A stretch of 64,000 nucleotides of DNA, taken from NCBI RefSeq assembly GCF_040549485.1, contig NZ_JBEPTK010000006.1:62001-126000 (forward strand), in the 5' to 3' direction. This DNA comes from Constrictibacter sp. MBR-5. GTDB lineage: Bacteria; Pseudomonadota; Alphaproteobacteria; JAJUGE01. Made by a program: the position numbers and the translations under genes. Positions 36,544 to 45,160 of the stretch are shown in pieces. Numbering within the stretch: position 1 is the first letter of the stretch; each line of letters starts with the position of its first letter. The notes under the pieces are model-generated. The model was not told the DNA's origin and searched no databases. It saw only the letters and a list, made by a program, of their open reading frames with translations.

Positions 36544-37971
36544 ATGCTGGACCTGCTCATCCGTGGCGGAACCGTCGTCACGCCATCCGGTGCAGTCGTC
36601 GCCGACGTGGCGGTCGCCGGTGAGAAGATCGCAGCGGTAACCGCTCCGGACGCGCTCGGACCGGATGCGGCGGCCCGTACGATCGACGCCTCGGGCAAGC
36701 TGGTCATCCCGGGCGGCATCGACCCGCACGTCCATTGTCAATGGCCGATGCCGATGCCCGACGGCAGCACCGGCTACACCGCGGGCCCGGAACAGGTCGG
36801 CCGGGCGGCACTCTTCGGCGGCACGACCACCATGGTCGACTTCGCCGTCTGGAGCCCCGGTCTCAGCATCCGGGAGGCGATCGAGCGGCGCGACGAGGAC
36901 TGGGCCGGCAAGTGCTGCTGCGACTACGCCTACCACGTCATGCTGCAGGGCGAGATCCCGGCCGAGGTCGTGGCGCAGATTCCGGAAATGGTCCAGTCGG
37001 GCTACCCGACGATCAAGATCTTCACGACCGACATAACCCCGTCGCGCAAGGGCCGCATGGTCCGCTTCGGAGACATCTGGGAGGTGTTCAAAGCCCTCGC
37101 GGCTGCCGGCGGTCTCGGCGTCATCCATGCCGAGGACAACGATATCGTCATGCACATGTACGCCAAGCTGATCGCCGAGGGCCGCGTCGGCTTCGAGAAC
37201 ATGGCGGAGGTGCACAACACCCTATCCGAGGACCTCTCCTTCCGCCGCATCATCCGGCTGGCGGAGAGCGTGCCCGGCATGGCGCTCTACATGATGCACG
37301 TCAGCGCCGGGACGGGCGTCGCGGCGATCCGCGATGCGCGCGCCCGCGGCTTTCCGATCTACGGCGAAACGCTGCACCAGTACATGCTGTACACCAGCGA
37401 CGACTACAAACGGCCGAACGGCCAGATCTACCACACCTACCCGTCGCTGAAATCGCGCGCCGACCAGCAGGCGCTCTGGGACGGCACGCTGAACGGCGCG
37501 ATCAGCGCCGTCGCCACCGACGAGCTTTGCTGCTCGCTCGCCACGAAGACGGTGGGCAAGCGGATCGACGACACCACCGGCGGCAATGCCGGCGTCGAGC
37601 CGCGCATCGCCGTGATGTACACCGAGATGGTCGGCCGCCGCGGCTACAGTGTCGAGAAGTTCGTCGACCTCGTCTCGACCAACGCCGCGAAGCTCATGGG
37701 ACTATACCCACGCAAGGGCGCCATCGCGGCCGGATCCGACGCCGACATCGCGATCCTCGACCCCGCCGTGCGCAAGAAGGTCCGCAAGGAGGAACTGCAC
37801 GAGAGCGACTACAGCCCCTGGGAGGGCTGGGACGTTCACGCCTGGCCGGTGGCCACCGTGCTGCGCGGCAAGGTCGTGGTCGAGGACGGCCGCTTCATGG
37901 GCGGGCCCGCCGACGGCCGCTGGCAGGAGCGCCGCATCGCAGAGGCCGTCCGGGTGCGCCCCTCGGTATGA
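36544..37971 (+). CDS. D-hydantoinase/dihydropyrimidinase-like amidohydrolase
   Basis: Cytoplasmic binuclear-metal amidohydrolase, 475 residues, hydrolysing cyclic amides (hydantoins or dihydropyrimidines). Metal ligands are His62 and His64 (PHVHC), carbamylated Lys158 (YPTIKIFTT), His195 (IHAEDN), His252 (MMHVSAG) and Asp326 (ATDEL). ATG with a GAGGGAG site. Placement next to the urea locus suggests scavenging of organic nitrogen, since dihydropyrimidine breakdown yields ureido acids. The exact substrate is not settled by sequence. Confidence 0.87.
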   Translation: MLDLLIRGGTVVTPSGAVVADVAVAGEKIAAVTAPDALGPDAAARTIDASGKLVIPGGIDPHVHCQWPMPMPDGSTGYTAGPEQVGRAALFGGTTTMVDFAVWSPGLSIREAIERRDEDWAGKCCCDYAYHVMLQGEIPAEVVAQIPEMVQSGYPTIKIFTTDITPSRKGRMVRFGDIWEVFKALAAAGGLGVIHAEDNDIVMHMYAKLIAEGRVGFENMAEVHNTLSEDLSFRRIIRLAESVPGMALYMMHVSAGTGVAAIRDARARGFPIYGETLHQYMLYTSDDYKRPNGQIYHTYPSLKSRADQQALWDGTLNGAISAVATDELCCSLATKTVGKRIDDTTGGNAGVEPRIAVMYTEMVGRRGYSVEKFVDLVSTNAAKLMGLYPRKGAIAAGSDADIAILDPAVRKKVRKEELHESDYSPWEGWDVHAWPVATVLRGKVVVEDGRFMGGPADGRWQERRIAEAVRVRPSV

Positions 37972-38035
37972 ACAGGCGTCGGGCTGAACGGACATCGGGC
38001 TCAGGCGGCACCGGTTCTCCCGGATAAGGAGCAGC

Positions 38036-38437
38036 GTGAACGATCGCCACGAAGGCCGGTCGATGTCGCGGGCATTGTGGCGTCTGCTCGGTTTCGCCTG
38101 CCTGGGCCTCGCCGGAGCGGGCGTCGTCCTGCCGATCCTGCCGACCACGCCGTTCCTCCTGGTGGCGGCCTGGGCCTTCGGGCGCTCGTCGCCTGAGATG
38201 CATGCGTGGCTTCACGCCCATCCGCGCTATGGCGTCTTCTTGCGCGACTGGCAGTCGGAAGGTGCGATCCCGCGGCGGGCGAAGATCGCCGCAATCTGTC
38301 TTCTCGCGGTCAGCTGGTCGGTCACCGCCCTGCTCGTCGGCGGCATATTGGTGCCCGCCATTGCCGGGGGCGCCATGCTCCTCGTGGCGCTGTTTCTGAT
38401 CACCCGGCCCTCCCCGGCCCGCGAACGTAGCGACTAG
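38036..38437 (+). CDS. DUF454 (YbaN-like) membrane protein
   Basis: Small inner-membrane protein of 133 residues. The diagnostic N-terminal segment GVVLPILPTTPFLLVAAWAFGRSSPEMH (quoted as LPILPTTPFLLVAAWAF), followed by LHAHPRYGVFLRDW, matches the YbaN family. Two further helices follow (about 80-122). The start is GTG with an AAGGAG ribosome site. Function unknown in the family. Confidence 0.88.
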   Translation: MNDRHEGRSMSRALWRLLGFACLGLAGAGVVLPILPTTPFLLVAAWAFGRSSPEMHAWLHAHPRYGVFLRDWQSEGAIPRRAKIAAICLLAVSWSVTALLVGGILVPAIAGGAMLLVALFLITRPSPARERSD

Positions 38438-38471
38438 GCTGGATGCAAGGTGCGGAAATCCCCGGCGCACC

Positions 38472-38511
38472 TTGATCCTTCGAGCAGGAATCATTAGAAC
38501 AAAAAAAGAAC
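38472..38511 (+). promoter_or_regulatory. SOS promoter of imuA: sigma-70 element with LexA box
   Basis: LexA box GAAC-N7-GAAC at 38497-38511, the alphaproteobacterial SOS consensus, with an all-A spacer. It overlaps the -10 of a promoter TTGATC-N17-TAGAAC (-35 at 38472-38477, -10 at 38495-38500). The ATG is 10 bp downstream of the box. Binding by LexA would block RNA polymerase. Confidence 0.85.
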
Positions 38512-38520
38512 AGACAATGC

Positions 38521-39438
38521 ATGCCGATGCCATCGGACGAAGCGTCATTGGACAAAGCCATGCGCGACCCTGTCGCACGTGCCGGTCTTGAGACGGACCG
38601 TCACGCGGCACTGCGCGCCCGCATCGCCGCCATAGAACGGAACGGCGGCATCCGGGACGGCGTTCGTCCGGAGGGCAAGGCCGCGGCGGTGCCGCTCGGG
38701 GTCGAGATGATCGACGCCGCCCTGCCCCACCACGGCATATTGCGCGGCTGTCTGCATGAGGTCGCGGCGGCTGCCGGCGACGGCGCCTGCATCGGCGAGG
38801 ACGCGGCCGCGGCCGGCTTCTGCGCCGTGCTGCTGGGCCGGCTGGGGCACGACGGGGTGGGCCGCTGCCGGCCCGTCCTCTGGTGCGAGAACCGTGCGGC
38901 GAGCGGGCGCGGCGGCCTGTCCGGCGGCGTCTATGCGCCCGGCCTCGCCGCCTTCGGCCTGCGACCGGAAGACCTGATCCTGGCCGAGGCGCGCCGCGAC
39001 GCCGAGGCTCTCTGGGTCGTCGAGGAGGTTCTGCGTACCCCGACCTTCGCCGCCGTCGTCGCCGAGGTCGATGTGCTCGGCCTCGTCGAAAGCCGCCGGC
39101 TGCAGCTGGCGGCGGAAGCCCGCGGCGTCACCGCGATCCTGCTCCGCCCCGGCGGCGCCCGCCTCTCACCCACCGCCGCCGCCACCCGCTGGCGCGTCAC
39201 CGCCCTCGCCGCCGAGCCTTCGCTGGCGGGATCCCCGGCCAACCAGCCGGCCAGTCAATCGACCGGCCACCCGGCCAAGCGTCCGCGCTGGACCCTGGAC
39301 CTCCTCCGCAACCGCGGCGGCCGCCCCGGCTCATGGCACGTTATCTGGCACGGTCCTGTGGAAGGCCTCGCGCTGCGCGATGACCCCGGCCTTCCCGCAA
39401 AACCTGTCCGGCGCACCCCCCGCTTCGGCTTCGGATGA
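38521..39438 (+). CDS. imuA: ImuA-type SOS mutagenesis protein
   Basis: RecA/SulA-like protein of the ImuA family, 305 residues, which in other bacteria works with ImuB and DnaE2 in damage-induced mutagenesis. It has the N-terminal LPHHGILRGCLHEVAA segment, YAPGLAAFGLRPEDLILAEAR, and a C-terminal basic end (RWTLDLLRNRGGRPGSW). An intact LexA-controlled promoter precedes it. Its expected downstream partners are absent here: a convergent acyl-CoA ligase starts 90 bp after its stop. Confidence 0.85.
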   Translation: MPMPSDEASLDKAMRDPVARAGLETDRHAALRARIAAIERNGGIRDGVRPEGKAAAVPLGVEMIDAALPHHGILRGCLHEVAAAAGDGACIGEDAAAAGFCAVLLGRLGHDGVGRCRPVLWCENRAASGRGGLSGGVYAPGLAAFGLRPEDLILAEARRDAEALWVVEEVLRTPTFAAVVAEVDVLGLVESRRLQLAAEARGVTAILLRPGGARLSPTAAATRWRVTALAAEPSLAGSPANQPASQSTGHPAKRPRWTLDLLRNRGGRPGSWHVIWHGPVEGLALRDDPGLPAKPVRRTPRFGFG

Positions 39439-39491
39439 CGCCACCACGGCCGCCCTACCCTCGAAACACCACAAAAAGGAATGTCTGGTAA
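39435..39491 (+). pseudogene. 18-codon ORF overlapping the imuA stop; possible imuB remnant
   Basis: ATG at 39435 overlaps the imuA TGA, the normal imuA-imuB coupling, but the frame closes at TAA after 18 codons (MTPPRPPYPRNTTKRNVW). No later ImuB-like sequence is found before the convergent gene at 39529. It may be a relic left by loss of imuB-dnaE2, or chance. Confidence 0.35.
39453..39482 (-). repeat. Phased decamer array C
   Basis: Minus strand: ATTCCTTTTT, GTGGTGTTTC, GAGGGTAGGG. The central decamer and its flanks share TTTGTGGTGTTT-like sequence with array A near 19.94 kb (TTTGTGGTGTTT). It falls exactly where imuB would begin. Confidence 0.35.
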
Positions 39492-39528
39492 TGGTCGGAA
39501 CGCCGGTACGGCCGCCCTGCGGTTCCGA

Positions 39529-41070
39529 TCAGATGCGGCGGCCGGCGGCTTCCCAGAACGGCTCTCTCAGTTTCCGCTTGAAGATCTTGCCGGTGTCCTC
39601 GCGCGGGAGTTCGTCGCGAAGCTCGATCAGCCGGGGCACCTTGTAGCCAGCCACGTGCTCGCGCAGGTGGCGCTTCACCTCGTCAACGGTCAGGCCTCCG
39701 TCGGGCACGGGCTGCACGAAGGCCGCCAGGGCTTCGCCGTATTCGGCATCCGGAATCCCGAAGACGGCACAGTCGCGGATCCCGGGATGGCGGATCAGCA
39801 CGTCCTCGATCTCCGCCGGATAGATGTTCACCCCGCCCGAGATCACCATGTCGCGGCGACGGTCGCACAGGAAGAGATAGCCGTCGGCATCGAGATAGCC
39901 GACGTCGCCATTGGTGATCAGGCCGTCCCGCTCGACGCCCGCACGCTTGTCCTCGTCGTTCTGATAGGTGAAGTCGGGCACGTCGGACCGGCGCACGAAG
40001 ATCTCGCCAATCTCCCCGGCAGGAAGCTCGCGCCCCGAATCGTCGAGAATGCGGATCGTGGCATTCTCCACCGCACGGCCGACCGACCCGGGCTTCGCCA
40101 GCCATTCGGCGGTGGTCGTCGCCGTGATCAGGCTCGACTCCGTGCTCCCGTAATACTCGTGGAAGACGGGCCCCCACCAGTCGATCATCGCTCGCTTGAT
40201 GTCCGGGGCACACGGCGCGCCGGCATGGACCACGTGCTCGATCGACGATACGTCGAAGCGCGCCCGAACCTCTGCCGGCAGCCGCAGCAGGCGAACGAAC
40301 ATGACCGGAACCATGAACAGGTTGGTGATCCGGTGGGCATCGATGAGCCGCAGCAGATCCTCCGCATCGAAGCGAGGCTGCAGGACGACCAGCGAGTTCT
40401 CGGCCGCTGCCGCCCCCAAAGCGTGGCTGTTCGGTGCGGCATGATAGAGCGGTGCCGTCACGACGGTCCGCAGGCCCGGCCGGAAACCCATCACCGGCGC
40501 GTTGATCCGGCCGTAGACCGCGCGCTGCTCGGCCGTCCACGGCCTGCGGCGCACACCCTTGGGACGGCCGGTGGTGCCCGACGTGTACATCATGCTGGAC
40601 GGCGCCTGCCGCGGCGGTTCCGACCAGCGCGCCTGCAGCGCCAGCCACTCCCTCCAGGCGATGTCCCCTTCGCGCGGGGCACAGGCCGGCGGCTCGACGC
40701 GGTAGGCGCTCGCGATATGGGCCGGCGTCTCGACCACCAGCACCGCCGGGGGCGCTTCGAGGCTCGCCAGTCCGTCGCGGACGCGATCATGCAGGTCGGC
40801 GTGAATGACGAGGACCTTGGCCATCGAATCCCGAAGGACATAGGCCACTTCCTCTGCCGAGAAGTGCCAGTTCACGGGAACGGGATATGCACCGAGGAGG
40901 CCCGCCGCAAGCGTCGTCTCGAACAGCGCATGGTCGTTGCGAAGCATCCAGGCCACCGCGTCGCCCTGTCCAACGCCGAGCCCGGCGAAGCCGCTCGCCG
41001 CCCGGGCCACGGCATCATCGAGGTCCGCCCGTTCCAGGCGCCGCGCGCCGCTGACGATCCCAGTCTGCAT
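39529..41070 (-). CDS. AMP-dependent acyl-CoA synthetase/ligase
   Basis: Adenylate-forming ligase activating a carboxylic acid to its CoA thioester; 513 residues. ATP-binding P-loop SSMMYTSGTTGRPKGV (158-173), YYGSTESS (A5), GDVGYLDADGYLFLCDRRRDMVISGG (hinge/A8; quoted in parts), and the catalytic Lys near GKIFKRKLRE. The ATG at 41070 is preceded by GGGAAGG. It is divergent from the Mo-hydroxylase gene. The acid is unknown; the C-terminal pattern is of the fatty-acid/aryl-acid ligase type. Confidence 0.92.
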   Translation of the reverse strand: MQTGIVSGARRLERADLDDAVARAASGFAGLGVGQGDAVAWMLRNDHALFETTLAAGLLGAYPVPVNWHFSAEEVAYVLRDSMAKVLVIHADLHDRVRDGLASLEAPPAVLVVETPAHIASAYRVEPPACAPREGDIAWREWLALQARWSEPPRQAPSSMMYTSGTTGRPKGVRRRPWTAEQRAVYGRINAPVMGFRPGLRTVVTAPLYHAAPNSHALGAAAAENSLVVLQPRFDAEDLLRLIDAHRITNLFMVPVMFVRLLRLPAEVRARFDVSSIEHVVHAGAPCAPDIKRAMIDWWGPVFHEYYGSTESSLITATTTAEWLAKPGSVGRAVENATIRILDDSGRELPAGEIGEIFVRRSDVPDFTYQNDEDKRAGVERDGLITNGDVGYLDADGYLFLCDRRRDMVISGGVNIYPAEIEDVLIRHPGIRDCAVFGIPDAEYGEALAAFVQPVPDGGLTVDEVKRHLREHVAGYKVPRLIELRDELPREDTGKIFKRKLREPFWEAAGRRI

Positions 41071-41241
41071 CACAGTTGCCTTCCCGCTTCGCCGAACAGT
41101 CCCGTGCGGCATCGGACAAATCGGCGGCGGCGTCAACAGGCGCCCCCTCCATCTCCCGCGGTGGCGGCCACAAGACGCCGATAGTCTGGTACCATCGGCC
41201 GCGACTAACCGCGATCGACGAGCCGCCAGGAGATCTCCCAG

Positions 41242-43578
41242 ATGGGCCGTTTCGGTATCAGCCAGCCGGTGCTCCGGCGCGAGGACAGGCGCCTGCTGAC
41301 GGGTCAGGGACGGTTCGTGGAGGACCATACGCCGGCCGGCACCTTGCACGCCCTGCCCGTGCGCTCGCCACACGCCCATGCCCGCATTCGCTCCCTCGAT
41401 ACGAGCGCCGCCGCGACCATGCCGGGTGTGGTGGCCATCTTCACGGCCAGCGATCTGGATGCCGACGGCATCGGCGCGATACCCTGTCTGACAATCCCGA
41501 AGATCCGCGCCGGAACGACCTTTATCCCAAAGCACCAGCCCCTCCTCGCCGGGGACCGCGTGCGCTATGTCGGCGAATGCGTCGCCTTCGTCGTCGCACA
41601 TTCCGTCGCGGAGGCGCGCGATGCGGCGGAACGCGTCGCTGTGGAGTGGGATGCGCTGCCCGCCGTGACACAGGGCGTCGAGGCCGCCGGTGACGGCGCG
41701 GCTCTCGTCTGGGACGACGTCCCCGGCAACATTTCCTTCGAGTTCGAGACCGGCGATGCCGCTGCGGTCGACGCCGCCTTTGCGGCAGCGGCTCGCATCG
41801 TGACGCTCGAAGTCGTCAACAACCGCGTCGTCCAGAACGCCATCGAGACGCGTGGCGCCGTGGCATGGTCGGATTCCGAAACCGGAAAGGTCACCTTGCT
41901 GACCGGCACGCAGATGCCGCACAAGCTGAAGAGACAGCTCTCACAAGCCGTTCTCAACGTGCCGCCCGAACATGTGCGCGTCCTTGTGCACGATGTCGGC
42001 GGCGGGTTCGGGGGCAAGAACTCGCTCTACCCCGAGCAGGCCCTGACAGCCTATGCCGCCCGTAAGCTCGGCCTGCCGGTGAAGTGGATCGGCGAGCGCA
42101 GCGACGCCTTCATCTCCGACTTCCACGGCCGGGACAACACCTCACGTGGCGAGCTTGCGCTCGACGCCGACGGCCGCTTCACCGCGATCCGCCTCACGGG
42201 GTGGGGCAATCTCGGGGCCTACACGTCGAACGGCGGGCCCGGTTCGCCCACCAGCGTGGTCATGCTGCCGAACGGCTACGCCACACCTCTCGTCCACGTG
42301 CGCGTGCGCGGCATGTTCACCAACACCGTGCCGACCGAATCCTATCGTGGCGCCGGTCGACCCGAGGTGACCTATCTCATGGAGCGATTGGTGGACGCCG
42401 CCGCGCGCGAGACCGGACTCGACCGCACCGAGCTGCGGCGCCGCAATGCGATCCCTCCGACAGCCTTCCCCTACACCACGCCGACAGGCCTGACCTACAT
42501 CCAGGCCGACTTCGTGCCAGTCCTCGACCAAGCCCTCGCCGAGGCCGGCTGGTCCGACATGGCCTCGCGCAAGGAGGCCGCACGCGCACGTGGAAAGCTG
42601 TTGGGGCTCGGCATCTCCAACTACATCGAACGGTGCGGCGGCGGCGGCGGACTCAGCGAAACGGGCCGCGTCCGCTTCGATCCCGATGGCGGCGTCACGG
42701 TCTATTCCGGCAGCATGGCCAACGGCCAGGGCCACGAGACCGCCTTCAGCCAGATCGTCAACGAGAAGTTCGGACTGCCGTTCGAGAAGATCCGCATCGT
42801 CGAGGGGGACACCGACCTGATCCCCGTCGGCCTCGGTACGGGCGGCTCCTGGTCGGTTCCGATGGGAGGCGGTGCCATCGCCCTCGCCTCCGACCGCATT
42901 ATCGAGAAAGCGAAGAGGATCGCGGCACACGCGATGGAGGCCGCCGTCGCGGACATCGAGTTCGCCGACGGCATCTTCTTGGTCGCCGGAACGGACCTGA
43001 CCATGCGCTTGGAAGCCGTGGCCGCCGCCGCGTCCAACCCCGACAACCTGCCACCTGGCATGGAGCCGGGTCTCGATGCCGAGGAACGGTTCCAGCCCGA
43101 GAACTACACCTACCCTTACGGCTGCCACGTCTGCGAGGTCGAGGTGGATCCCGACACCGGATTGGCCACTCTGCTCGGCTACACCGCGGTCCACGATTTC
43201 GGACGAGCGATCAACCCGATGATGCTCGCCGGGCAGGTCCATGGCGGAGTAGCACAGGGCATCGGCCAAGCACTGCTCGAGCACACGGCTTATGCACCCG
43301 ACGGCCAACTTCTTGCCGGCTCCTATATGGACTATTGCCTTCCGCGCGCCGACGACCTGCCGATGTTCCACTTCACCCATCTGGTGAGTCCCTCGCCGTC
43401 GAACCCGCTCGACATCAAGGGATGTGGCGAAGCGGGCGCCACAGGGGCGCCGCCGGCGGTTATCAACGCCATTCTCGACGCACTGGCGCCGCTCGGGGTC
43501 ACCCATATCGACATGCCGGCGACGCCCGAACGGGTCTGGCAGGCCATCCGCGCGGCGCAAAAAGGCCAGAAGGCCTAA
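41242..43578 (+). CDS. Molybdenum hydroxylase large subunit (xanthine dehydrogenase / CoxL family)
   Basis: Molybdopterin-binding subunit of 778 residues. N-terminal aldehyde-oxidase a/b hammerhead (RREDRRLLTGQGRFVEDH); Mo-cofactor loops HDVGGGFGGKN, ESYRGAGRPE and GQGHETAFSQI; and the conserved catalytic Glu730 in KGCGEAGATG. The FAD (medium) and [2Fe-2S] (small) subunits that normally accompany it are not in this window. An AGGAGAT ribosome site precedes the ATG. Members hydroxylate N-heterocycles, aldehydes or CO; the substrate here is not predictable. Confidence 0.92.
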   Translation: MGRFGISQPVLRREDRRLLTGQGRFVEDHTPAGTLHALPVRSPHAHARIRSLDTSAAATMPGVVAIFTASDLDADGIGAIPCLTIPKIRAGTTFIPKHQPLLAGDRVRYVGECVAFVVAHSVAEARDAAERVAVEWDALPAVTQGVEAAGDGAALVWDDVPGNISFEFETGDAAAVDAAFAAAARIVTLEVVNNRVVQNAIETRGAVAWSDSETGKVTLLTGTQMPHKLKRQLSQAVLNVPPEHVRVLVHDVGGGFGGKNSLYPEQALTAYAARKLGLPVKWIGERSDAFISDFHGRDNTSRGELALDADGRFTAIRLTGWGNLGAYTSNGGPGSPTSVVMLPNGYATPLVHVRVRGMFTNTVPTESYRGAGRPEVTYLMERLVDAAARETGLDRTELRRRNAIPPTAFPYTTPTGLTYIQADFVPVLDQALAEAGWSDMASRKEAARARGKLLGLGISNYIERCGGGGGLSETGRVRFDPDGGVTVYSGSMANGQGHETAFSQIVNEKFGLPFEKIRIVEGDTDLIPVGLGTGGSWSVPMGGGAIALASDRIIEKAKRIAAHAMEAAVADIEFADGIFLVAGTDLTMRLEAVAAAASNPDNLPPGMEPGLDAEERFQPENYTYPYGCHVCEVEVDPDTGLATLLGYTAVHDFGRAINPMMLAGQVHGGVAQGIGQALLEHTAYAPDGQLLAGSYMDYCLPRADDLPMFHFTHLVSPSPSNPLDIKGCGEAGATGAPPAVINAILDALAPLGVTHIDMPATPERVWQAIRAAQKGQKA

Positions 43579-43623
43579 GCGACGTGGTATAGCCGGTACG
43601 TTTCCCGGAGCTCAGCTGGTTCG

Positions 43624-44517
43624 ATGACGCATCTCGTTTCAACCGCACTCGCCGTCCTCCTGTCGACAGGCATCCTGCCGTTGGCCGCCGAGCCGTTGGG
43701 CATCCCGCCGACCTACATGCAGCGCGTGATCACCGCCGACGTTCCGAACGGCGACGCAATCACCCTGCGGGCATGGGTTCCCGGGCTCGACGAGGGGTTC
43801 GTCCCGCAAGGACTGACCGTCGCCGAAGGCCAGATCGTGCTGGGTGCCTACAAGGGCGTAGAGGGAAGCGGTTGCCGGCTCTATCGGCTCGACCCCGGAA
43901 ATGCCCGGGTGACCGGGACCTTCGACATGCCCGCACGCTGCGGCCATGCAGGCGGACTGGCCTACGCTGGCGACGGTCGCCTCTTCGTCTCCGACACCTG
44001 GGTTCTGTTCGAACTCGATCTGACGAAGGTGTTCGGGCCCGGCGCGGGCGAATCGGCCGTGGTAAGACAGGTGTCGCTCAACTTCCCGATGCGGGGATCG
44101 TTCCTGACCTATAGCGGCGGAGCGCTCTGGATCGGCGAGTATAAGAAGCCCGGCACCGCGCAGATGTGGCGCGTTCCGCTAGAGGCGGTCGAGAAGCCGG
44201 CACAGCCACGCGGCCTGACCGAGGCGGACGCCACCACGGTGCTGAAGATAGCGGCGGCTTCCCAGGGTGCGGCATTCGACGGATCAGGTAACCTCTGGCT
44301 CAGCCAGAGTTCCAGCCAGTTCGGGCGACTGCAGAAGCTGGATCCGAGCGATGGTCGGGTGCTGGCGGAGTATCGTGCGGTTGCGGGCATTGAGGATCTT
44401 GGGTTCGATGCCGAGGGATTGCTGTGGTCGACCTCTGAGGCCGGCTCGCGGCGCTGGCCGAACTGGCCGACCAACTACCCCTTCGTGATGCGATTCGATC
44501 CGGCCCGCCTGCAGTGA
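43624..44517 (+). CDS. Secreted beta-propeller-like protein of unknown function
   Basis: 297 residues with a signal peptide ending near LPLAAEP. The rest is a series of beta-strand repeats with Gly/Asp turns, such as GFVPQGLTVAEGQIVLGAY, CGHAGGLAYAGDGRLFVSD and GAAFDGSGNLWLSQSSSQ, consistent with an SMP-30/six-bladed propeller. No catalytic signature is recognised. It follows the Mo-hydroxylase gene by 45 bp and its stop overlaps the lysE-like GTG start, so the three may form an operon. Confidence 0.72.
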   Translation: MTHLVSTALAVLLSTGILPLAAEPLGIPPTYMQRVITADVPNGDAITLRAWVPGLDEGFVPQGLTVAEGQIVLGAYKGVEGSGCRLYRLDPGNARVTGTFDMPARCGHAGGLAYAGDGRLFVSDTWVLFELDLTKVFGPGAGESAVVRQVSLNFPMRGSFLTYSGGALWIGEYKKPGTAQMWRVPLEAVEKPAQPRGLTEADATTVLKIAAASQGAAFDGSGNLWLSQSSSQFGRLQKLDPSDGRVLAEYRAVAGIEDLGFDAEGLLWSTSEAGSRRWPNWPTNYPFVMRFDPARLQ

Positions 44518-45155
44518 TTCCCGTCGAACTGCCGGTTCTGGCGGCCTTCATCGGGGCATCGCTGCTGCTCGTGCTTTCGCCGGGCCCCGACACCATGCTG
44601 ATTCTGCGCTACACGATCGGATCCGGGCGCACCGTGGGACTGGCGACCGTCGCCGGAGTCCAGGCCGGGCTCGCTACCCACACCATGGCAGCCGTCGTCG
44701 GGCTGTCCCTCCTGATCTCCGCCACGCCTGCCGCTCTACAGGCCATCGCCGTGGCCGGGGCCCTCTATCTCGCTTGGCTCGGATGGCAGAGCTTTCGAGC
44801 GGGCGTCCTGCCTCTCGACAGCGTCGCCGGCGCGACTGCCGTGATACCCGCGAAGGCGTTCCGCGACGCCCTACTGACCAACGTGCTCAACCCGAAGGTC
44901 GTCCTGCTATTCCTGGCCTTGATGCCACAATTCCTGCGGGACAACGGCTGGTCGGTGCCGACGCAGCTCGGCTTCCTTGGCATCGTCCTGATCCTCGTCA
45001 ACACGGTCTGGCAGACGATGCTGGCAGTGCTGGCGAACGGCATCCGTCAATGGCTGGGGCGGCCAATCATCCAGCGCGTCGTGTCATGGGCGACCGGAGC
45101 CGTCCTCGTCGCGTTCGCGGCGCTGATGCTCCGCGATTTCGTTCTGCCGGCCTGA
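44514..45155 (+). CDS. LysE/RhtB-family exporter
   Basis: Six-helix inner-membrane exporter of amino acids or analogues, 213 residues. Family marks are LVLSPGPDTMLILRYTIGSGR near the N-terminus, GxLYLAWLGWQSFR, and FRDALLTNVLNPKVVLLFLALMPQF (in parts). The GTG start at 44514 overlaps the upstream stop (GTGA). It converges on the racemase-like gene. Confidence 0.9.
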   Translation: MIPVELPVLAAFIGASLLLVLSPGPDTMLILRYTIGSGRTVGLATVAGVQAGLATHTMAAVVGLSLLISATPAALQAIAVAGALYLAWLGWQSFRAGVLPLDSVAGATAVIPAKAFRDALLTNVLNPKVVLLFLALMPQFLRDNGWSVPTQLGFLGIVLILVNTVWQTMLAVLANGIRQWLGRPIIQRVVSWATGAVLVAFAALMLRDFVLPA

Positions 45156-45160
45156 AAGCG

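Noticed and set aside
39529-41922. 797-residue acyl-CoA ligase
   Set aside because: The first 284 residues are antisense to the Mo-hydroxylase gene; adenylating-domain similarity starts at the ATG at 41070.
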